Made by a program: the position numbers and the translations under genes | NCBI GenBank assembly: GCA_927910985.1 | Contig: CAKMOP010000014.1 | Location: forward strand, 1 to 19,444 | Length of the DNA: 19,444 nt | Origin: an uncultured Porphyromonas sp. | Lineage (GTDB): Bacteria > Bacteroidota > Bacteroidia > Bacteroidales > Porphyromonadaceae | Reading direction: 5' to 3' | Part shown: positions 9,561 to 18,118 of the stretch, piece after piece | How the letters are laid out: every line of letters begins with the position of its first letter | Numbering within the stretch: position 1 is the first letter of the stretch | The notes under the pieces: model-generated | Databases searched by the model: none | Seen by the model: the letters and a program-made list of their open reading frames with translations, nothing else | Told to the model about the DNA's origin: nothing

Positions 9561-10229
9561 TTAGTCAAGGAGCAAATCCGCCAAGAGCAGGTCGCGCGGT
9601 GTGGTGAGCTTGATATTCGTCTCCTCGCCTTCGACCAAGGTAATTGCCCCTAAGTGCGCTGCCTCGTAGACGGAAGCGTCATCGGTGAACAGCGGACTGA
9701 AGGGCTGCTCGTAGGCGCGATGAAGCCTGCTGAGGTCAAAGGTCTGTGGGGTCTGTACGGCACGGTAGCGTGCACGCTCGACGGCTTCGCTCGCTCCCTC
9801 TTCTCCGAGGAGACGGAGGCTGTCGGTCACGGGACAAGCAGGCAGGGCTGCGCCACTCGTCTCTGCGACCTCGAAGGTGCGGCGAATGAGCGCACGCGAT
9901 ACCAAGGGACGCACCCCGTCGTGAATAGCTACCAGTCCCTGCTCAGGGAGCTTACTCAGCCCTGAGCGTACCGACTCAAAGCGGGTCGCTCCGCCATCGG
10001 CGATGCGGTGGGGGAGGGTGAACTGATGCTGGGTGCAGAGCTCCTGCCACAGTCCTTGCTGGTCGGCTGGCAGGACGAGGATGAGCTCCTCAACCTCGGG
10101 GGCGAACTGACGCAGCGTGTGCATCAAGACCGGCTCTCCTCGGAGGGGAAGGAACTGCTTCGGTAGCTCCGCCCCCATACGTAGCCCACGCCCTCCAGCC
10201 ACGATGACGGCATAGCGGTGCGGTGCCAT
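9561..10229 (-). CDS. ispD: 2-C-methyl-D-erythritol 4-phosphate cytidylyltransferase
   Basis: Couples CTP to methylerythritol phosphate, the third step of the non-mevalonate (MEP) isoprenoid pathway; cytoplasmic. The nucleotide-binding loop AGGRGLRM (11-18) and PKQF (23-26, Lys24) are at the N-terminus. IHDGVRPLVS, VQTPQTFD, TDDASVYE and the C-terminal NIKLTTPRDLLLA are the usual substrate-site motifs. The length of 222 aa is typical. Its ATG overlaps the xseB stop by one base (TAATG), implying translational coupling. The pathway links to its neighbours because isoprenoid phosphates form the lipid carrier used by the cell-wall genes upstream. The frame is intact. Confidence 0.96.
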   Translation of the reverse strand: MAPHRYAVIVAGGRGLRMGAELPKQFLPLRGEPVLMHTLRQFAPEVEELILVLPADQQGLWQELCTQHQFTLPHRIADGGATRFESVRSGLSKLPEQGLVAIHDGVRPLVSRALIRRTFEVAETSGAALPACPVTDSLRLLGEEGASEAVERARYRAVQTPQTFDLSRLHRAYEQPFSPLFTDDASVYEAAHLGAITLVEGEETNIKLTTPRDLLLADLLLD

Positions 10230-10444
10230 TAGCCTTCGACTTGGGGGTCTTCGCTGAGCTGCGCCATCAGGCTGGTGAGCTGCTTGTCCGCCTGGGTGAG
10301 CTTCTCACGGCAGTGCTTCGAGAGCTCGACAGCCTCCTTCACGAGGTCGGTGAGTTCGTCCACGTCGGGGTTTTCGCCCTCGATACGGCGAACGATTTCA
10401 TCCAGACGGCTGGCGGCTGCCTTGTAGGTCAAGTCTTTTTTCAT
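10229..10444 (-). CDS. xseB: Exodeoxyribonuclease VII small subunit
   Basis: Small helical subunit that binds the XseA large subunit to form exonuclease VII, which degrades single-stranded DNA in both directions. The 71-aa sequence has the family pattern LTYKAAASRLDEIVRRIEG, then VDELTDLVKEAVEL and CREKLTQADKQL, predicting two long amphipathic helices, with a short acidic tail. The length is normal. It lies 54 bases after rodA and overlaps ispD by one base. xseA is not in the window. Confidence 0.93.
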   Translation of the reverse strand: MKKDLTYKAAASRLDEIVRRIEGENPDVDELTDLVKEAVELSKHCREKLTQADKQLTSLMAQLSEDPQVEG

Positions 10445-10498
10445 CGTAGAGTCTGTAATAGAGTGTGAGCTACTACGGGAGTAGCCTATGGGCTTCCC

Positions 10499-11972
10499 TT
10501 AGCGCGCCGTGTGCAGCTTGCGCCGTGCATCGATGCCGAGGAAGATGAAAAGCAGGAACGTGAAGCCCCACAGCGAGGAGCCTCCGTAGCTGAAGAAGGG
10601 TAGTGGGATGCCGATGACCGGAACCAAGCCCAAGACCATCCCCACATTGATGAAGAGGTGGAAGAGGAAAGTCGATGCCACGCAATAGCCATAGACCCGC
10701 CCGAAGCGCGTCGCCTGCCGCTCGGCAAGAGCGACGATGCGCAGGATGAAGATGGCATAGGCTACGAGCAGGGCGGTCGAACCGATGAAGCCCGACTCTT
10801 CGCCCACGGTGCAGAAGATGAAGTCCGTCTCCTGCTCGGGGACGTAATTGAGCTTCGTCTGCGTCCCCTTGAGGAAGCCTTTGCCCGTGAAGCCTCCCGA
10901 GCCAATGGCTATCTTCGACTGGTCGACGTTATAGCCCTTCCCCTTGAGGTCGCTCTCGATGCCGAGGGCAATCTTGATGCGTACCTGCTGATGTGGCTGG
11001 AGGATGTCGTTGAAGACGTAGTTCACCGAGTAGAAGAAGCCCAGCGACCCCAGGGCAAAGAGTGCCATCAAGAGGTAGCGCAGGAGGTAGTCACGTAGGG
11101 CGAGGTAGAAGAGCAGCCCAGTGGCGATGACCACCAGCGCAAAGGCAAGGTAAGCGAGGTTGAAGGCGACGAAGAAGTTCACCACCCCAGCGATGAGGTA
11201 GACCCCGAGAATTGCCCCAGCTGCGTAGATGAGATACCGCCAGCGATTGCGCCAGTCGGGGGTGTAGACGGCATAGAGGGTCGCCACGCAGACGAGGATA
11301 GCGTTGGAGACGAAGAAGAGGTCGGCATCCGTAGCACTCCACCACAGCGTATCCTCCAGTACGAGTGCCCCGATGAAGTACACCGCTGCCGAGGTGCTCA
11401 GCCCCATAAAGAGCCCCGAGAAGCCCTCACGGAAGAGGGCAAGGAAGAACACCAAGAAGACCAGCGCCGAGCCTGTCTCCTGCTGCAGCAGGATGAGCCC
11501 AATGGGGAAGAAGATGATGGCGAAAATCTTCAGGTAGCTGCGTATGGACTCAATCTTGAAGTCGTATTGATTGCACAGCCACGCTAAGGTCAGAGCGGTA
11601 GCGACCTTGGCGAACTCCGCCGGCTGCAGGCGTACCGGCCCTAAGACGAGCCACGAGCGTGAGCCCTTGATGTCCGGTGCGATGACGATGGTCACCATCA
11701 AGAGGAGCATCATCGCCCCATAGAAGAGCGGCGCCCCCACCTCGTAGATGTCGGTATCCAGCGAGAGGACAGCGAAGCCGATGACCAGTCCGAGACCAAT
11801 CCACAGGAGCTGCATCATCGGACGCCCCCCCAGGACTCAGCAGGGCCTCCGTCTCGAAGTTGTATGACGCTCCGCAGATAGAGAGCCATCCGAAGAAGAC
11901 CAGGATGAGGTACATCACGATTGTCACCCAGTCGATGGACTTATAGAGCGGCTGTGAAGAAAGCTGTCGCAT
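10499..11972 (-). CDS. rodA: Rod-shape peptidoglycan glycosyltransferase RodA (frame broken once as read)
   Basis: SEDS-family integral membrane glycosyltransferase that polymerises lipid II during cell elongation, working with the PBP2 encoded just upstream. The corrected protein is 490 aa with many hydrophobic helices. Family hallmarks are SRSWLVLGPVRLQPAEFAKV, IGLILLQQETGSALVF, VPEQETDFIFCTVGEE (the Asp corresponds to the catalytic SEDS Asp) and IPLPFFSYGGSSLW near the C-terminus. The frame breaks at a run of seven C on the plus strand (11825-11831, G7 in the gene). With six, CCT-GGG-GGG-CGT-CCG-ATG joins ALLSPGG to RPMMQLL. Pieces as read: 11972-11550 and 11818-10499. The start at 11972 is 17 bases after the mrdA stop, as in other Bacteroidota. 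Confidence 0.93.
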
Positions 11973-11989
11973 AGGTGATAAGCTGAGGG

Positions 11990-13849
11990 CTATAGGTCAT
12001 TGATGTAGGAGATGCTGCGGTGCTCCATCGAGGAAGCTACGGCTTCGCCCGCACCCGAGAGCTTGCCATCACGGAGGTAATACTCCATCATCACACGGCC
12101 GATGGGTACGCCGAAGTGTGCCCCGAAGCCACCGTTCTCGACATAGACAGCCACGGCAATGCGTGGCTTGGAGCGTGGAGCAAAGCCGATGAAGGCGGAG
12201 TGGTCCTTACCGTGGGGGTTCTCAGCCGTACCCGTCTTACCGCATACCTCTATCTGTCCGGGGGCGAAGTTCGCGGCACGGCACGTACCTCCCGTGACTG
12301 CGCTCGCCATACCAGCGATGATGTATTCCCAGTTCTGTCGGGAGATGCCTGAGGGCTGGTGGTTGCGGTACATCGTATCTAAAGGCATCCCCTTGATGGT
12401 GTGCACGACGTGAGGACGCACGAAGTACCCACGGTTGGCGATGGTGGCGGCGAGGTTGGCTATCTGTAGGGGCGTGGCAAGGACTTCCCCCTGCCCGATG
12501 GCGATGGAGATGATGGTATGACCATTCCAGCGACCCTTATAGACCTTGTCATAGACGCCACTATTGGGGATGTATCCGCGCTTCTCCCCTGGGAGGTCGA
12601 GTCCCAAGCGGTAGCCGAAGCCGAGGGCAATCATACGCTGCTTCCAGTGCTCGAGTCCCACGCTGGCCGAAGGGTAGCGACGGCGGTCATCAAGCATAAA
12701 ATGCAAGCCCCAGCTGAAGTAAGCATTGCACGAGGTCGAGAGGGCTGGGATGAGTGACGTGGGGGAGGGGTGGCTGTGGCACTTAGGGTGGTTGCCCAAG
12801 GGCGGATAACCGTGGTGGCAGGAGAGGGCGTTGGACGGGGTGAGTACCCCTTCCTCGAGAAGATAGCTCCCTGCGAAGGCTTGAAGGTCGAGCCTGGAGG
12901 GTAGTTCCCTTGTATGGCACGGTTGAGCAGAGGCTTGCCGTAGGTCTCTTCGAGTATGCGGTGATTGTTCCCCTTGTTCTTGCCTGAGAGGAGCTCAGGG
13001 TCATAGTTTGGAGCGGTCACCATCGCTAAGATTTCGCCCGTCTCAGGCTCGATAGCGACGATGGCACCACGCTTGCCGCGCATCATGCGCTCACCGAGCT
13101 CCTGCAGTCCTGCGTCGATGGAGAGGGTGAGGTCACGCCCAGGGATGGGAGCGTGGTCGTGGGAGCCACCATCGAGGCGCCCTTGGATGCGGCCACGCGC
13201 ATCACGGTAGAAGATTTCTTCGCCCTTGACGCCACGCAGCACCTCTTCGTAGGTGCGCTCTACGCCACTGCGCCCGACAAAGTCCCCGCGACATAATCGC
13301 TGCTGTCGCGCTCCAGGTCGTGACGCTCGCTTCGGAGAGGTAGCCCAAGAGGTGCGCTGCGCTGTGGTAGTTGTATTGGCGGACGGTACGGGAGCGCACA
13401 GAGAAGCCGGGGAACTTATACAGCTGCTCCTCGAAGCGACCCACTTCCTCGGGCTCGAGCTGCGAGAGGAAGACCTGCGGAGTGTAGGGATTGTAGCCCC
13501 GATTGACGTTGCGGTCACGCACGGCGGCGAGCTTCTGCACAATCTCTTCGCGTGGCAGACCCAGTGTGGTGGCTAAGAGGGTGGTGTCGAGCTTGCCTTT
13601 GGCCTCGTGGTTGACGACCATCAGGTCGTAGATGGGTCGGTTGGCCACGAGAAGCTGTCCCTTGCGGTCGTAGATGACACCACGGGCTGGGATGGTGGTG
13701 AGGATGAAGTAGGCATTGTTCTCCGCCCGCCGCTTGTAGTCGTTGCTGGCTATCTGCAGGGTGAAGAGGCGGATGATGAAGATGGTGACGATGGCGAAGG
13801 TAAGGCTGATGATTAGCCAGCGTCTACGGAAGAGCTCGTCGTTGACCAT
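11990..13849 (-). CDS. mrdA: Penicillin-binding protein 2, elongation transpeptidase (frame broken three times as read)
   Basis: Class B transpeptidase that cross-links peptidoglycan in the elongation complex with RodA and MreBCD. A single N-terminal helix (about 11-28, IISLTFAIVTIFIIRLFTLQ) precedes the dimerisation domain (IPARGVIYDRKGQLLVANRP). The catalytic motifs are GSTFK (Ser about 321), SCN in STSCNAYF and KTG in GKTGTAENPHG (Lys about 539). Each break is cured by one added base: near 13313 (ACGACCTGG needs another C, giving TTLERDSSDYVAG), at the four C of 13284-13287 (giving VAGDFVGRSGVERTYEEVL), and near 12857-12861 (TTCTC to TTCCTC, giving GAIFLEEGVLTPS). Pieces as read: 13849-13202, 13542-12631 and 12799-11990. 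Corrected length is 620 aa, normal. The ATG at 13849 is 7 bases after the mreD stop. Confidence 0.93.
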
Positions 13850-13856
13850 GAGGCAA

Positions 13857-14380
13857 TCACTTCGTACGTGCGCCTTCCCCCGTGCCGAAGAAGAAGAGCG
13901 TCATCACCGAGAGCACCCACGAGAAGGCGTAGCCCGTGGCGAAGCTCAGGAGGATATGCAGGCCTCCCGTGCGCATCCCTGCGGCTTGGAGGGCATAGAG
14001 CGTGCCGTGATGCACGGCTAAAAGAAGGGTCACCAGCATCACCGCCCCGCCACGTAGCGTGGGGAAGAGCGGTAGAGCGTGGGGAATGGTGTTCTTGTCC
14101 GTCAGGAGCGAGAGGATGGGCTGGCGCATGAAGGCTGTCAGCGTGAAGGTCGCAGCGTGTAGCCCAGGGGTGAGCCCGAAGATGTCGATGAGTAAGCCCA
14201 CGACAAAGCCCACGACCGTCAGCGTGCTGCGGTTGGTCTCGATGGGAAGGAGCAGCAGCAGGAAGGGATAGAGGTAGGGTGTCGCCACACGGAAGAGGGC
14301 GATGGGACTCAGTACCCACACCTGCAGTGCCACCATCAGGAGGGCAAGAGGAGAAAGCGCAGATAGGTAGAGCTATTCAT
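13857..14380 (-). CDS. mreD: Rod-shape-determining membrane protein MreD (frame broken near the N-terminus)
   Basis: Integral inner-membrane partner of MreC and MreB in the elongation complex. The intact ORF begins at 14336 (MVALQVWVLSPIALF), but family members have about 15 more residues. An ATG at 14380 overlaps the mreC stop (ATGAATAG) and reads MNSSTYLRFLLLP before meeting a stop. Adding one C to the CCC at 14342-14344 (GGG on the plus strand) joins this to LLMVALQVWVLSPI. Corrected length is 174 aa. About five hydrophobic helices are visible (e.g. YLYPFLLLLLP, LTVVGFVVGLLIDIFGL, AVMLVTLLLAV, WVLSVMTLFFF). The LPIETNR and GLLIDIF segments look typical of Bacteroidota MreD. The upstream start is inferred. 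Confidence 0.85.
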
Positions 14381-15241
14381 TGGGCTGGATGGAGTCTTCG
14401 AGGGCGCGTACTTCGTGGGTGGGCTTCTCGCGGATGACGTAGACGTAGCGTAGCCCTTGGAAGTCGGTGGAGAGGTGCACGTGGTAGTTAGCGAAGGTGC
14501 CTGCACTCCCCTTGACCTGCGCTGGGACGGAGTCAGCGATGGTTCCGACCATCATTCCCTCGGGGAAGAGGTAGGAGTATCCGCTGGTGGTGATGGTGTC
14601 CCCGATATGTGGACGGGCGTGCGGAGGGACGTTGCTGAGGATGGCCTCGTTGGCATTGGGGCTCGCTGGTGCTGCGAGCGTGCCACTGACTTCCTGCCCG
14701 AGGAGGGCGCACGCCAAGCGGATTTTGGGGTTGAGGACGGGGATGACCAGTGCGTAGTGGTCGGAGACAGCCATCACGGCTCCCACGACACCCGTAGCGC
14801 TCATCACACCCATGTCGGTCTCGATGCCGTCAAGTCGCCCCTTGTTGATGGTGTAGTAGACTTCGCCCGTGTGATTGATACGGTTGACGACACGTGCGAT
14901 GATGACCGAAGAAGTCGCCATCGGAAGGCTGTCGGTAGCGTGCAGATGGGGCAGCTGTCCGTGGGCTTTGGCATCCTGTAGCTGGCGTGCCAAGAGGGTA
15001 TAAGCCGTGCGCAGACGGGCATTCTCCTCCAAGAGTTCCACATTGCGTGGGCGCAGGTCGACGTAGCTCCAGCCTTCGGTCAGCAGCTCATTGACGCGCC
15101 CAAAGACGGCACTCGTCGCGTACCATTCGAGGCTCCTCGAGTAGAGGGAGCCGCTGAGGTACGTGAGAGGGCGATCGTCTCCAAGAGGAGGAAGACGAAC
15201 CAATGCCGATACTTCTGGAGGAACTCAAGGAGCTTGTCCAC
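14373..15241 (-). CDS. mreC: Rod-shape-determining protein MreC (frame broken near the N-terminus)
   Basis: Periplasmic scaffold anchored by one helix that links MreB and MreD to PBP2. As read the ORF is open from about 15203, but the true N-terminus reads VDKLLEFLQKYRHWFVFLLL from a GTG at 15241, 21 bases after the mreB stop. One added C near 15164-15172 (GCCCTCTCACG) joins LLLETIAL to LTYLSGSLYSRS. That gives 289 aa: a membrane helix at about 13-24, a coiled-coil stretch (VELLEENARLRTAYTLLARQLQDAKA) and the beta domain with NKGRLDGIETDMGVM, GVVGAVMAVSDHYA and GDTITTSGYSYLFPEG, all typical of MreC. Its stop overlaps the proposed mreD start by 8 bases. The GTG start is inferred from the family-like sequence, since no in-frame ATG is present. 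Confidence 0.88.
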
Positions 15242-15262
15242 GGATGGAACTATTGGGGCTGC

Positions 15263-16280
15263 TTAGCGGAAGAGGAAGTTGAAGTTGTGGATGTTCTTCA
15301 GCGCAATGCCCGTACCAATAGCTACGGAGTGCAGTGGGTTCTCTGCGATCTTGAAGTCCAGGCCGAAGCGCTTGGAGAGACGCTTGTCCAGGCCACGAAG
15401 GAGCGCACCACCACCGGTGAGGACGACGCCGTTAGCGACGATGTCCGCATAGAGTTCGGGAGGAGTAGCCTCGAGGGTGCGGAGGATAGCACTCTCGATT
15501 TTACCGATAGAGTTGTCAAGGCATTCGGCGATTTCGCGGTAGTTGACATCTACCTTGCGAGGCATGGTGTCCATCATGTTTGCGCCCCAGACGGTGAAGT
15601 CTGCAGGAGCATCATCGAGGTCAGCATAGACGGCACCGACCTGAATCTTGATTTGCTCAGCGGTGCGCTCCCCGACCTTAATCTGGTGCTTCTCACGCAT
15701 GTGGTCCATGATGTCCTGCGTCAGTTCGTCCCCAGCGGTGTCGATGGATTGGTCTTCGACGATACCACCGAGGGAGATGACTGCGATTTCCGTCGTACCA
15801 CCACCTATGTCCACGATCATGTGACCTTCGGGAGCGAGGACGTCGATGCCGACACCGATGGCAGCAGCCATAGGCTCGTAAATCATGTACACATCACGAC
15901 CGCCAGCGTGCTCGCTGGAGTCACGGACGGCACGGATCTCCACTTCGGTGCTGCCCGAAGGGATGCAGACGACCATACGCAGCGAGGGGGTGAACCACCC
16001 ACGGCGGCGGCTGATCATACGGATCATGCCACGGATCATATGCTCGGCAGCGTCGAAGTCAGCGATGACCCTTCGCGCAGGGGCGAATCGTGCGGATGTT
16101 AGCATTGCCCTTCTCGTACATCTCGCGGGCTTTGGTGCCCACGGCGATCATCTCGCCGGTGCGGTTGTCGAAGGCTGCTACTGAGGGCTCATCGAGGACA
16201 ATCTTATCGTCCTTGATGATGATGGTATTGGCAGTGCCCAGGTCCATTGCCAGCTCCTGCCTAAAGGAAAATAGTCCCAT
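15263..16280 (-). CDS. mreB: Rod-shape-determining protein MreB, actin homologue (frame broken twice as read)
   Basis: Actin-like ATPase forming membrane-bound filaments that steer elongation. Phosphate-1 loop MDLGTANT (12-19), the membrane-facing hydrophobic loop WFTPSL (about 96-101), the catalytic-glutamate segment YEPMAAAIG (about 135-143), phosphate-2 VDIGGGTTE (157-165) and the adenosine motif LTGGGALLRGLDKRL near the C-terminus are all present. Two single-base losses break it around 16069-16088: CGCCCCTGC needs one more C and GAAGGGTC one more G. The result reads NIRTIRPLREGVIADFDAAE. Pieces as read: 16280-16059 and 16105-15263. The corrected length of 339 aa is normal. The ATG at 16280 is 28 bases after the purH stop. 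Confidence 0.95.
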
Positions 16281-16308
16281 TCTTATCTATTAGTCGTATT
16301 CTATTTGC

Positions 16309-17826
16309 TTAATGCTTGAAGTGACGCACCCCAGTCATCACCATGGCTACACCGAGACGGTCAGCAGCGGCGATGCTGTCGGCGTCACGCACCGAGCCAC
16401 CAGGCTGGGCAATAGCCGTGATCCCTGCTTCGGCAGCCAGCGTGACGCAGTCGTCGAAGGGGAAGAACGCATCGCTGGAGAGCACGGCTCCCTTGAGGTC
16501 GAAGCCGAAGTGACGCGCCTTCTCGATGGCTTGCTTGAGGGCATCCACACGCGAAGTCTGTCCGACACCCGAGGCAATGAGTTGGCCCCCCTTGCTCAGG
16601 ACGATGGCGTTGCTCTTGCTGTGCTTGACGAGCTTCGTGGCGAAGACGAGGTCTGTCAGCTCCGCTTCTGTGGGAGCTACCTGCGTCACGCACTTCATCT
16701 CTGCGGTCGTCTCTACGGCACGGTCGGTCTCTTGCGCTAATACGCCGCCGAGCATCGAGCGGTAGGACCAGCGTGCATCGATTGCCTCCTTCTGACGCAG
16801 GAGGATGCGGTTCTTCTTCCCCTCAAGGATCGTGAGTGCTTCGGGGTCGAAGGCGGGAGCGATGAGCACTTCGACGAAGAGCTTATCTACCTCGCGCGCT
16901 GTGGCTACATCGATGGGGCGGTTGGCGACGAGCACACCACCGAAGGCGGAGACAGGGTCGCCAGCGAGTGCATCCGTCCAAGCCTCGAGGAGGGTGGGGC
17001 GAGAAGCGCAGCCGCAAGCGTTGTTGTGCTTGAGGATGGCGAAGGTCGGCTCGGTGAAGTCCTGGATGAGTGAGACAGCTGCCTCGACATCCTGGAGGTT
17101 GTTGTAGGAGAGTTCCTTGCCGTGGAGCTGCTCGAAGTAGCGGTCAAGGTCGCCGTAGAAGACGCCCTTCTGATGGGGGTTCTCCCCATAGCGCAGGGGC
17201 TTAGCCTCATCTGCCGTCAGGCGGAGGGCGGAATGCTCCTCTGCATCGAAGTAACGGAAGATAGCGGCATCGTAGTGCGAGCTGACGGCAAAGGCACGGC
17301 GTGCGAAGTGGCGACGCTCCTCGAGGGTGGTGCGTGCTCCGCGCTCACGGAGGATGTCATAGAGTGTAGCGTAGTCTGCCTGCGAAGGGATGATGACCAC
17401 GTCCTCGAAGTTCTTCGCTGCCCCGCGGATGAGGCTGATACCGCCGATGTCGATCTTCTCGATGATGTCTTCTTCGCTCGCGCCAGAGGCAACGGTGGCT
17501 TCGAAGGGGTAGAGGTCTACGATCACCAGGTCGATGAGGGAGAGACCGTACTGGAGGACTTCCTGCTGGTCGGTCTCGTGGCTACGGCGTGCGAGGATAC
17601 CGCCTTGGATAGCGGGGTGTAGGGTCTTGACGCGTCCCCCGAGCATCGAGGGATATTGGGTGACGTCTTCGACTGCGACACAGGGGTATCCAAGCCCTTC
17701 TATGAAGGTGCGTGTGCCCCCTGTGGAGACGAACTCTACGCCCTGCTGATGCAGGAGGGTTAAGATTTCTGCTAATCCATCCTTGTGGTATACCGAGACG
17801 AGTGCTCGCCGTATGACCTTCTCCAT
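16309..17826 (-). CDS. purH: Bifunctional AICAR formyltransferase / IMP cyclohydrolase
   Basis: Carries out the last two steps of de novo purine synthesis, AICAR to FAICAR to IMP; cytoplasmic. The N-terminal cyclohydrolase (MGS-like) domain shows STGGT (34-38) and GRVKTLHP (64-71). The formyltransferase domain shows RYGENPHQ (212-219), the catalytic Lys-His pair in LKHNNACG (K266-H267), [26 protein letters not shown] and the C-terminal TGVRHFKH. The length of 505 aa is typical and the frame is intact. It is the first gene of the minus-strand run leading into mreBCD, an order seen in other Bacteroidota. A -7 box lies about 96 bases upstream of its ATG, with the second 22-bp array beyond it. 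Confidence 0.97.
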   Translation of the reverse strand: MEKVIRRALVSVYHKDGLAEILTLLHQQGVEFVSTGGTRTFIEGLGYPCVAVEDVTQYPSMLGGRVKTLHPAIQGGILARRSHETDQQEVLQYGLSLIDLVIVDLYPFEATVASGASEEDIIEKIDIGGISLIRGAAKNFEDVVIIPSQADYATLYDILRERGARTTLEERRHFARRAFAVSSHYDAAIFRYFDAEEHSALRLTADEAKPLRYGENPHQKGVFYGDLDRYFEQLHGKELSYNNLQDVEAAVSLIQDFTEPTFAILKHNNACGCASRPTLLEAWTDALAGDPVSAFGGVLVANRPIDVATAREVDKLFVEVLIAPAFDPEALTILEGKKNRILLRQKEAIDARWSYRSMLGGVLAQETDRAVETTAEMKCVTQVAPTEAELTDLVFATKLVKHSKSNAIVLSKGGQLIASGVGQTSRVDALKQAIEKARHFGFDLKGAVLSSDAFFPFDDCVTLAAEAGITAIAQPGGSVRDADSIAAADRLGVAMVMTGVRHFKH

Positions 17827-17921
17827 GAGTTACTAAGCTAAGTCAATGTATGATGTAAATGGCTCTGTGCTCAGTCGTGTACTCCGCTTGGGAGCTACGT
17901 ATGCTAAGCTACTAAGCCACA

Positions 17922-17929
17922 CAAAAATA
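17922..17929 (-). promoter_or_regulatory. Probable -7 promoter box of the purH-mre operon
   Basis: The minus strand reads TATTTTTG, an exact match to TAnnTTTG, in an A+T-rich patch about 96 bases before the purH ATG. The -33 element is not clear. If used, the leader would be roughly 90 bases. The 22-bp array at 18005-18114 lies about 75 bases further upstream. Confidence 0.45.
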
Positions 17930-18004
17930 ACGATTTTCCCGCAGTGTAGCCTTGTCTGCCCCTATAGAAGAAGCGCGCACCGACCCCAGGAGCGGGTGGG
18001 GTGA

Positions 18005-18114
18005 AGCAATATAGCTTTGTGCCCCAAGCAATATAGGTCGGCGTGCGAAGCAATATTGCTTAGAGCTTGGAGCAGTATTACTTTGGGTAGAAACCAATAT
18101 AGCTTCTCTTGTCG
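18005..18114. repeat. Tandem array of degenerate 22-bp units (array 2)
   Basis: AGCAATAT-type cores begin at 18005, 18027, 18049, 18071 and 18093, exactly 22 bases apart. The third unit holds the 14-bp palindrome AAGCAATATTGCTT (18048-18061). Unit tails are degenerate. The first unit with its flank (18001-18025) nearly matches 7351-7376 of array 1. The array lies between the 3' end of the secreted-protein gene and the purH promoter. The rest of the gap 17827-18118 holds only the promoter box; I see no gene or RNA there. Confidence 0.85.
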
Positions 18115-18118
18115 CCTC

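Noticed and set aside
11990..13849. mrdA as a genuine pseudogene
   Set aside because: All transpeptidase motifs are intact, there are no internal stops once three one-base losses are repaired, and the corrected length is normal.
15203..16102. Long open frame (299 codons) on the plus strand antisense to mreB
   Set aside because: MreB motifs on the other strand are unmistakable. The antisense product is Asp/Val/His-rich and resembles no protein family.
17912..18097. Minus-strand open frame of 61 codons in the purH upstream gap
   Set aside because: It lies across the 22-bp repeats and the promoter box, and its sequence is explained by the repeat units.
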